Assembly: GCF_026672255.1 (NCBI RefSeq)
Contig: NZ_JAPOHA010000012.1
Location: 1 to 64,000, forward strand
Origin: Caproiciproducens galactitolivorans
GTDB lineage: Bacteria; Bacillota; Clostridia; Oscillospirales; Acutalibacteraceae
DNA length: 64,000 nt
Reading direction: 5' to 3'
The notes under the pieces are model-generated. The model was given only the letters and a program-made list of their open reading frames with translations. It had not been told where the DNA came from and did no database searches. The position numbers were made by a program, and so were the translations under genes. This document shows, in pieces, positions 57,982 through 64,000 of the stretch (position 1 is its first letter; each line of letters opens with the position of its first letter).

Positions 57982-59106
57982 TTAACTAAATATTCTACTC
58001 ATGGCCCTTACAATATCGGTGACTTCTTCTTCAGTATTAGCCTTACCAAGAGAAAGTCGTATTGTCCCTTTTGCAAGGTTTTCATTCAAGCCAATTGCTT
58101 TCAACACATGAGAGATTTCAGTATTTTTGCTATCACAGGCTGACCCGGTTGAGATACTGATACCCATCAAGTCCATCCTGTGAAGGATTGCTTCTCCATC
58201 TACATCGGCAAATGACAAACTGATAAGACCCGGAAGTGTATTGCTACCACCGTTGCGGGTATATTTGATGCCCGCATCACCAAGCTGCCGTAGTAGCCTT
58301 TCTTCCAATGCTCGGATATACATCTGGTTCTCTTCCAAAGTATCACAGTTCTTTTTCAGGGCTGTAGCCATACCGATAATACAAGCAATATTCTCAGTGC
58401 CAGCACGGTGTCCGCCTTCTTGCGCACCGCCGTCCGCATACGGAGGTAGTTCTATCCCTTTACGCACATAGAGAAAACCGATACCTTTTGGACCATTAAA
58501 CTTATGGGCAGACGCAGATAGCATATCTATACCAAGATTGTGAACATCAAGATTTATGTGACCAACGGCTTGTACTGCGTCCGTGTGAAAAAAAGCTCCG
58601 TGCCTATGAGCCACATTGCCCAGTTCTTTAATCGGTTGAATGCTTCCAAGTTCATTGTTTGCAAACATTACGGACACCAATCTTGTGTTGTCAGTAATGT
58701 AGTCCTCCAATATTTCCGGTGTGATATAACCATCTTTAGTTGGCCGCATATATGCCACAGGGAAACCAAGTCGCTCAATTGCGGCGCAGGAATGTAATAC
58801 CGCATGATGTTCAAAGGCAGACGTAATCGTTGCTCGTTTATTTGGATCTGAGTAAGCGGGCATCTTTATTGCCCAGTTATCACTTTCAGTGCCGCCGGAG
58901 GTAAAGAAAATCTCCTCCGGGAATGCTCCGATACATTCTGCTATTATTGCTCTTGCTTTTGCGAGAGCTTTTTTCGGCTTTCTGGCAAATGCATAGGGTT
59001 GAGAGGCGTTACCATACTCATCAAGGAGCCATGGCAACATAGCCTCAAATGCATCTCTATCCAGTTGTGTTGTTGCCGCATTATCGGCATAGATGTGCTT
59101 CTTCAT
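57982..59106 (-). CDS. Cysteine desulfurase (IscS/NifS/DndA-like) in the BREX-like operon
   Basis: A 374-residue PLP enzyme of the NifS family. The PLP lysine is K202 in SASAHKFNGPKG, a histidine pair is at H100-H101, and the catalytic cysteine is C324 in STGSACDSK, so all key residues are present. It takes sulfur from cysteine as a persulfide and gives it to an acceptor. It starts ten bases behind the zinc-protein gene with GTGAGG before the ATG. Being last in an operon with brxL and pglZ, it probably serves DNA or tRNA sulfur chemistry for defence, as DndA does in phosphorothioation; the acceptor may be a PAPS-reductase-like BrxP outside the window. A housekeeping Fe-S role is less likely. 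Confidence 0.88.
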   Translation of the reverse strand: MKKHIYADNAATTQLDRDAFEAMLPWLLDEYGNASQPYAFARKPKKALAKARAIIAECIGAFPEEIFFTSGGTESDNWAIKMPAYSDPNKRATITSAFEHHAVLHSCAAIERLGFPVAYMRPTKDGYITPEILEDYITDNTRLVSVMFANNELGSIQPIKELGNVAHRHGAFFHTDAVQAVGHINLDVHNLGIDMLSASAHKFNGPKGIGFLYVRKGIELPPYADGGAQEGGHRAGTENIACIIGMATALKKNCDTLEENQMYIRALEERLLRQLGDAGIKYTRNGGSNTLPGLISLSFADVDGEAILHRMDLMGISISTGSACDSKNTEISHVLKAIGLNENLAKGTIRLSLGKANTEEEVTDIVRAMSRIFS

Positions 59107-59116
59107 AATGAAAACC

Positions 59117-59332
59117 TCACAAGAACAGCTTGCAGCCTTCCGCTTTGAATTCTTCTATTTTATCTTCAATATCCTGGACGCTTGCACCCAAATAATCTGC
59201 CAAACAATCGAGGCAATAGAAATTTGTGATGTCTTCGCCCAACAGTTTTTTATTGATTCCAATTTCATCTTTGGTTAATGCACTCTTGTTGCATGACACG
59301 CACACGAAATTTATACATTTCTTTTTTGTCAT
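59117..59332 (-). CDS. Small CxxC/CxxC zinc-binding protein of the BREX-like operon
   Basis: A 71-residue protein: MTKKKCINFVCVSCNKSALT, a middle part KDEIGINKKLLGEDI, then FYCLDCLADYLGASVQDIED and an ending KAEGCKLFL. Two CxxC pairs about 30 residues apart can bind zinc or an iron-sulfur centre, and a helix follows. The ATG overlaps the brxL stop as ATGA, so the two are translated together; this start is preferred over 59341. The family was not recognised. Standing between brxL and the desulfurase, it could carry sulfur or act as an adaptor between the two. Confidence 0.75.
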   Translation of the reverse strand: MTKKKCINFVCVSCNKSALTKDEIGINKKLLGEDITNFYCLDCLADYLGASVQDIEDKIEEFKAEGCKLFL

Positions 59333-60798
59333 TCGGCGCATTCCTCAACATCGAAATCGGGTATCATCTCACCGGCGTGTTTATCATCTGCATAGCCCAT
59401 TTGCATACGGATTATAGACCTCATGTTCATTGCCGGTTTTAAGCAGAAACGTTTAAAATCTTTCGATGAGATATCGTTAACTTTTCGTACATTAGGGAAG
59501 AGCAGTTTAAGATATGCCGTACAGATTCTTTTGACCGCCTCGGTATCTCTTGTATCTGCACCCTTGGGCAAAATAATCAATTTATCGATAATGGCTCTGT
59601 ATGTGGGGTCGCTGCGGAGTTCGTGCATGACCGTGGCAAAATACTCTGAGTTAAGCGCCCAGCCACAAACCTTGATATTTTCCGATATTCTTGGCAAATC
59701 CCACCCTTTGATAAATCCGTGAATGCGGTCTAAAAACTGTGGCTGATGGAAAGGTTTGGGCAGCTCGACAAACATGTTCTGATATTCATTCATGGCATCG
59801 GAAGAAACATTGCCTAAAAACACGATGCCGGCATCAACATTTACCTCATGATTGTCTGGCGCACGGTATTTACCGTTTTCCATGATAGCTTGCAAAGACG
59901 ATTGTATTTCTGCATCCTGCATATATTCCGCTTCACGGATTTCATCGAGTGCTACGTAATCTCTTACTGCAACTACGCCGTCTTTTTTCTTTCCAATGTC
60001 ATAAATCAATTTGGCACGGGTCACTTTCCCAGACACAAGCCAACCATGACGGCTGATTTGGCCGAACAAGTATGACTTTCCTGTGCTTGGCGGGGCAAGT
60101 TCCAGTAAATTTACCCTCTTTTCCACAAAGGGTAGAAGCCTCTGCAGAACAGCCAGCTTCTGTTCAAGACTTTCATACCCATCAGGGTTATTATCAATTG
60201 CACCGAGAACAATATCTATCCATTCTGTAAGCGAGAAATTTTCTCTGGCGTATTTATACTCATCTAGATCAATCGTATATGGGCAAAAATCCTGAAAGCT
60301 AACAAGGCGTATTTTCCCATGTTCTTTAGGGGATGCCGGATATTGATAGCTTAGTTCAATGATTCCCCAGTTTTCTTCAGATTTCAGCAGATCGGTACTG
60401 TATGAATCCCAAACATCATGCGGAATAATTGTATCCTTAAAGCCGAGACCGAAATCAGGAAGCTCGAAAGAAATTTCTCGTGTTTTTATATCTATATTGA
60501 TTGAAATCTTTGCCAGAAACTTTACGGTTTCGCCATAACTCACGATTCTGTTCAGAATGTCTTTCCAATCATCTTTCTTTGGAATAAAGTCCTTGACAAA
60601 ATCGGAAGCCCCCTCCACATCGATTACTCCGTCTTCATCTTGAAAACGTTTCAGTACCCAGTCCCGCATAAATGACGGAAGATTGAATGCAGAAATAAAG
60701 TTACTATTCTTCAAATCCTTGTAAACAACCATCTCATCAAAAGCATCCTTCAGACGCTCAATATATTCTTCTGTTTGTTTCATTCCTGTATCGTTCAT
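59329..60798 (-). CDS. brxL: BrxL-like AAA+ protein without Lon domain
   Basis: A 489-residue protein. The helical N-terminal 200 residues precede an AAA+ core: RVNLLELAPPSTGKSYLFGQ (Walker A-like at 235-242), RHGWLVSGKVTRAKLIYDIG, YVALDEIREAEYMQDAEIQS and VFLGNVSS. This matches the BrxL family core. Classical BrxL is near 680 residues and ends in a Lon-like peptidase domain; here the protein stops about 190 residues earlier and no Lon Ser-Lys centre is seen. It starts at ATG behind GGAGGG, 24 bases after pglZ. Confidence 0.85.
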   Translation of the reverse strand: MNDTGMKQTEEYIERLKDAFDEMVVYKDLKNSNFISAFNLPSFMRDWVLKRFQDEDGVIDVEGASDFVKDFIPKKDDWKDILNRIVSYGETVKFLAKISINIDIKTREISFELPDFGLGFKDTIIPHDVWDSYSTDLLKSEENWGIIELSYQYPASPKEHGKIRLVSFQDFCPYTIDLDEYKYARENFSLTEWIDIVLGAIDNNPDGYESLEQKLAVLQRLLPFVEKRVNLLELAPPSTGKSYLFGQISRHGWLVSGKVTRAKLIYDIGKKKDGVVAVRDYVALDEIREAEYMQDAEIQSSLQAIMENGKYRAPDNHEVNVDAGIVFLGNVSSDAMNEYQNMFVELPKPFHQPQFLDRIHGFIKGWDLPRISENIKVCGWALNSEYFATVMHELRSDPTYRAIIDKLIILPKGADTRDTEAVKRICTAYLKLLFPNVRKVNDISSKDFKRFCLKPAMNMRSIIRMQMGYADDKHAGEMIPDFDVEECAE

Positions 60799-60822
60799 CG
60801 AAGGCCCTCCAAAGCTTCAAAC

Positions 60823-63162
60823 TTATAAGTTGATATTATCCTTGCCGACATTTCGCTGAACACTAAACGGGAGGTCAGTCACCATTTTTTTATCTCCGTC
60901 ATATACATCCGCAAAGCAGTCCCTTTTGCTTCGCTTCAACTCTGGCAGAGAAAAACTAATATGTTTTTTATCTTCAACGAACACCCCGTCATGCGGGATG
61001 CTGTTTACAAACAAGCGAGGATGTCGTAGCGGGATGTTTGAGAAGAGTGTAAGTGTAGCTACTTCCTTTCCCTTCAGTTCGATAACAGGGGGTACAAAGC
61101 AAAACTCAATACTATCAGGCTTCTTTGTTAGTGTGATAACAGGAACCATAACTTCTTCGAGTGTGGCACCGCCGTGAACTTCAACATTGGCCTTGCGCCC
61201 ACCCTTAAACCTTTCATAATTCGCGAGTACAGCGAATCCATTCTCATAGGCTGCATAGGGAATCTGAGGATTCTCCTCGCATGGGCAACAACGACCGCTA
61301 TGTTCAGCTTTTTCATCTAACTTGATAGGAGAATTGTCTTCATGCTCATAGATGACGGCGAGGCGACTCGCTCCGTGGTCGGATACAATCACAGCTCTTT
61401 CATAGTGGTTTTGGACAAGCCCGGACTGAATATGCCGAAGGGTTGAATCGATTATTTCAAGTTCCCTGAAAAGATGTACCGGTTCCTTGCATTTTTGATA
61501 ATCTATCACCTGGCTGTGATGTTTCAGCTCGTCCAAATCGTCAACTTTATAGATGTCATTAGGAAAAGTCTGATAAAACTCCTTGTTGTTTACGGTGATC
61601 GAGGGAATTTCACATCTTCCTACAGCAATCTCAGCTACCATCCCATACTCTTCACACTTTGCCTGAATAAACGCCAAAAACTCTACACCAAGAGCATCTA
61701 AGAAATACAACTGGGTATTTTTTCTAGGCATCTTGCTGATAAAGCTGCTGCGTGGAAGCAACTTTGTGTAGGGCTGCTCCTCTGAAAATTCGATGACTTT
61801 CGATAAATGTTCCGGGAATACTCGGTTCAGTATTTTCTGCAGCTTGTAGTTTGCAAAATAATCCGTAAAAACCGCACGGAGCGCACTGTCCTTTTCAGGC
61901 AATTTGAGGTTTGCTTCAGAGAAAGCAAATGGCTTCAAATACAAGGATAGGGACGGAAATGCTGCGACAGCTTTCCGTATCTCGTCTTCTGTATAGGAAT
62001 ATGTACTGAAGCAACGTAGAAATTCCTGCTCTTCCTTCTCGGTCAAATCGGCTAAATAGTAAACGGCGTTCTTTTCATACTTGCCCACTAGACTACAATA
62101 ACGGTCAGTGCATATAAGATTTTCCGGCATAGCATCAATGAGAAGTTTGCGCTCTGCAAAATAGAGGCTGAAATCCGGATTGCTGAGGTCAACATCTAGT
62201 AAATCCATATAAATATGGCTTTCCAATTCGCCGGAAGATTCACTGTGGCTGACGGCAAGTGCAAGGTATCTATTATCTTTCACACTAAAAATCTTCAGAC
62301 CGAGCCACAACAACCACAGGCGATATGAATCGCCCATCTGATACTCATAGGGAAGTTTATTCGTCAATTGGTCTGATTTTCCGAAAGCCGCGTCCAGGAC
62401 TGAAGAGAAACTACGATCCCTTTCCATAGATGCTGCAAGATTGCGCCACTGCTCCTCTGTTCCATAAGCTTCCATTGTGCCTGAGGCAATTTCAGGGTAA
62501 GCTTTTACTAAGGAAAGATAGACCCCACCGTATTCATTGACAGAATAAACAGCATTCCCGAATATGGTTTTCCCAAAGGAGGTAACAACTGATATTTCAG
62601 GATGCCTTGCGAGAGTATCGTCTGTCAAGGTTTCCAAATAGGAAAGTAATTTTTTAATACTTCCCTTGGGTTTATAGCCTATGCAATCCGATGCTTTTTT
62701 TACTAACAGGATACGCGGTAGAGGAGAAGTATCTGCGGAGACAAGTACCATCTTCCTGTTTTCACGCAAATCGGCAGCCACGGCCTGCCTTAAATAGCTT
62801 TGTGCGTGTTCCAACAGAACGACTGCGTGGCCACGAATCGGAAGCTCAAGTAGCTTCTTAACAAGAGCAGAAAGAGCATTTGCTCCTTCGAGCATGACAG
62901 CCTGACTTAAACCGGCAAGAACGTACTGACCGTCTTGCTTAATTATTTCTATTATGTCATCTATGTTATTTGGCAAGCAATTTTCCAAACAATGTTCGGA
63001 AACTAGGACACAGTCTTTGGTGGCATCCGTCTGCAAACGAATTAAGATATCGTGAAAGGATGTATAGTTTTCCGTGTTAACTATAAGGACATAACCGGTA
63101 GGCTCACCGCTGCAGTAAGCGTTAATTTCTTCGAAGCATGAAAGAATGTCCTTGCACTCCAT
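60823..63162 (-). CDS. pglZ: PglZ-family phosphatase-like protein of the BREX-like operon
   Basis: A 779-residue protein. The alkaline-phosphatase-like PglZ core is seen in its second half: YFLDALGVEFLAFIQAKCEE (D489) and AVIVSDHGASRLAVIYE (D595, H596), with EHSGRCC and FAVLANYERFKGGRKANVEV after it, then a beta-rich C-terminal end. PglZ is the hallmark of BREX and Pgl systems and is needed for both modification and exclusion. The order and partners fit type 4 BREX. It starts at ATG with AAGAGGTGG before it, 13 bases behind the preceding gene. Confidence 0.9.
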   Translation of the reverse strand: MECKDILSCFEEINAYCSGEPTGYVLIVNTENYTSFHDILIRLQTDATKDCVLVSEHCLENCLPNNIDDIIEIIKQDGQYVLAGLSQAVMLEGANALSALVKKLLELPIRGHAVVLLEHAQSYLRQAVAADLRENRKMVLVSADTSPLPRILLVKKASDCIGYKPKGSIKKLLSYLETLTDDTLARHPEISVVTSFGKTIFGNAVYSVNEYGGVYLSLVKAYPEIASGTMEAYGTEEQWRNLAASMERDRSFSSVLDAAFGKSDQLTNKLPYEYQMGDSYRLWLLWLGLKIFSVKDNRYLALAVSHSESSGELESHIYMDLLDVDLSNPDFSLYFAERKLLIDAMPENLICTDRYCSLVGKYEKNAVYYLADLTEKEEQEFLRCFSTYSYTEDEIRKAVAAFPSLSLYLKPFAFSEANLKLPEKDSALRAVFTDYFANYKLQKILNRVFPEHLSKVIEFSEEQPYTKLLPRSSFISKMPRKNTQLYFLDALGVEFLAFIQAKCEEYGMVAEIAVGRCEIPSITVNNKEFYQTFPNDIYKVDDLDELKHHSQVIDYQKCKEPVHLFRELEIIDSTLRHIQSGLVQNHYERAVIVSDHGASRLAVIYEHEDNSPIKLDEKAEHSGRCCPCEENPQIPYAAYENGFAVLANYERFKGGRKANVEVHGGATLEEVMVPVITLTKKPDSIEFCFVPPVIELKGKEVATLTLFSNIPLRHPRLFVNSIPHDGVFVEDKKHISFSLPELKRSKRDCFADVYDGDKKMVTDLPFSVQRNVGKDNINL

Positions 63163-63175
63163 ACGGCTCCACCTC

Positions 63176-64000
63176 TTATTCTTCTTTCAGTATTTGTACA
63201 CCGAAATCCATATCGTCTGATATTTTATCCCGCAGATAAATGCGAAGCTGATTGGCATCCATTTTATCGATGATTCCGGATGCCTTGTCGCATCCAGTAA
63301 GTTTGTACTCCTTATCTGCCATCTTTTGGATTTCATTGCGAACAGAACTGTTATCCATCCACTCATACACATGGTCATAAACAGTGGAAAGTAGCTTCTT
63401 TCGCACGGCGGCCACGTCCGACAGCAAAACTGCATAACCACCTATTATACGATTGATGAAATTCCGGTCGCGCAAAGTGGAATCGGCCAAGGAGTCAAAG
63501 AATGTTGCGTTTTCCAAATAATCCATAGCAGACTTGGCATCAGCTTCTGAAGGATTCGTGCTTTTCAATATGCTGAACATCTTCCTCGCTGTGCTGCGTT
63601 CCGCATCATCAAACATGCATAAAATCGGAGTTTCGTATGTTTCAGACCAATCCCACGGGTCTTTTGTTTTTCCACCAGTTTTCGATGACCAAAGCTCAGA
63701 CAGCCTGCTTTTCCATTGATTTTTCAAAAATGTGTCAATTGCGCTTTGAATATACTTATAGTAATCGGACTTGGTTTTCATAAACTGCCCGCTGGGTAAA
63801 TCCGCATAAAGTTTTGCAATATCCTCGGTCTCTAAGTCACCCAAAAACGCAGCTGCATCCTGAGCAAAATATGGAACCTGGTTTTTATAGAACTGCTCAA
63901 AGCTCTCCCGTTGAGTCAAAAGCAAGTCATAAAACTTCTGCTTGTATTGATCGAGCAGAGCATTGTTTTGTTTCAGATAGAACAGCTGCTGGAGGAAGGG
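63176..64000 (-). CDS. BrxC/PglY-like protein, C-terminal part (runs off the right edge)
   Basis: The minus-strand frame is open from the right edge to the stop at 63176; the visible 274 residues have no start of their own (the TTG at 63925 is internal). The part is helical, with PYFAQDAAAFLGDLETEDIA, DPWDWSETYETPILCMFDDA, and the ending ISDDMDFGVQILKEE. No nucleotide-binding motif is in view. From its place before pglZ it is most likely the end of the large BrxC/PglY ATPase, but sequence alone does not prove this. Confidence 0.6.
   Translation of the reverse strand, partial: PFLQQLFYLKQNNALLDQYKQKFYDLLLTQRESFEQFYKNQVPYFAQDAAAFLGDLETEDIAKLYADLPSGQFMKTKSDYYKYIQSAIDTFLKNQWKSRLSELWSSKTGGKTKDPWDWSETYETPILCMFDDAERSTARKMFSILKSTNPSEADAKSAMDYLENATFFDSLADSTLRDRNFINRIIGGYAVLLSDVAAVRKKLLSTVYDHVYEWMDNSSVRNEIQKMADKEYKLTGCDKASGIIDKMDANQLRIYLRDKISDDMDFGVQILKEE

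Larger units (their letters stand above)
21510..64000. mobile_element. Element B: Tn1549/CTn4/CTn5-like conjugative element with BREX cargo (right end outside)
   Basis: From parA onwards all core genes of this ICE group are present on one strand: ParA/ParB, HTH regulator, PcfB, VirD4, Maff2, VirB6-like, PrgI, VirB4, NlpC/P60 hydrolase, DUF4315, DUF4366, TopB, ArdC-like, TTRAP, methylase-helicase, DUF3849, MobC, CD1845 and relaxase. Foreign insertions are an AraC regulator, an ECF sigma/anti-sigma pair, TauE/TetR and the BREX-like operon. The recombination module is expected beyond 64000. The left border is placed near the repeat at 21489-21509 and is inferred. Confidence 0.75.

Noticed and set aside
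57982-59106. Housekeeping IscS of an Fe-S cluster operon
   Set aside because: No IscU, NifU, ThiI or MnmA gene is next to it and it is tightly joined to the brxL-pglZ operon, so a dedicated defence role fits better.
1-64000. A single intact conjugative element filling the window
   Set aside because: The mobilisation cassette is duplicated, a broken host gene lies at the left, and host-like genes separate the recombinase at 13774 from parA at 21657, so at least two elements are involved.

Overview
The window looks like a GC-rich Firmicute of class Clostridia, probably an Oscillospiraceae/Ruminococcaceae relative. The reasons are GGAGG-type ribosome binding sites, many TTG/GTG starts, and a full set of protein families known from clostridial conjugative elements of the Tn1549/CTn4/CTn5 group (MobC, CD1845, Maff2, CD1112, CD1110, CD1108, DUF4315, DUF4366, TnpV, TnpW, SNF2-methylase). 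No tRNA, rRNA, CRISPR array or classical insertion sequence was seen.

Layout. (1) 241-590: 3' fragment of a methyl-accepting chemotaxis protein gene, cut where element A begins. (2) About 590-13785, element A: a mobilisation cassette (DUF3849 protein, MobC, CD1845 protein, relaxase) with a TrlF-type PHP/SMC-like ATPase inserted before the relaxase. Behind the relaxase come an RsgA-like GTPase, a CD3324 regulator and a methyltransferase, then sigma factor, XRE regulator, TnpW and a TnpX-like large serine recombinase. It has no conjugation pore genes, so it looks like a mobilisable element or a remnant. (3) 13.8-21.5 kb, probably host DNA: a seven-gene minus-strand operon (HTH regulator, WG-repeat protein, beta-CASP metallo-hydrolase and four unknowns), one lone unknown, and a plus-strand pair led by a PD-(D/E)xK nuclease-like protein. 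(4) About 21.5 kb to beyond the right edge, element B: ParA/ParB, surface proteins, a DUF6017-type regulator, PcfB, VirD4, Maff2, VirB6-like, PrgI, VirB4, NlpC/P60 hydrolase, TopB, ArdC/YodL protein and a 2464-residue methylase-helicase with a TnpV gene nested inside it. A second copy of the mobilisation cassette follows.

The two cassettes lie about 52.5 kb apart in direct orientation and are closely related. They carry different cargo at the same two places. Slot 1 (between the CD1845 gene and the relaxase) holds TrlF in A and a TauE exporter with a TetR regulator in B. Slot 2 (after the relaxase) holds GTPase/methyltransferase genes in A and a BREX-like operon in B. Both elements therefore carry a probable anti-phage system.

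The most interesting locus is 57982 to the right edge on the minus strand: brxC/pglY-like (partial), pglZ, a short brxL without a Lon domain, a 71-residue CxxC/CxxC protein and a cysteine desulfurase, all tightly packed. This fits type 4 BREX, whose other member is a PAPS-reductase-like protein expected just outside the window. The desulfurase would then supply sulfur, by analogy with DndA in DNA phosphorothioation.

Function calls rest on motifs read by eye. Element borders are inferred from gene content and repeats, not from an empty site.
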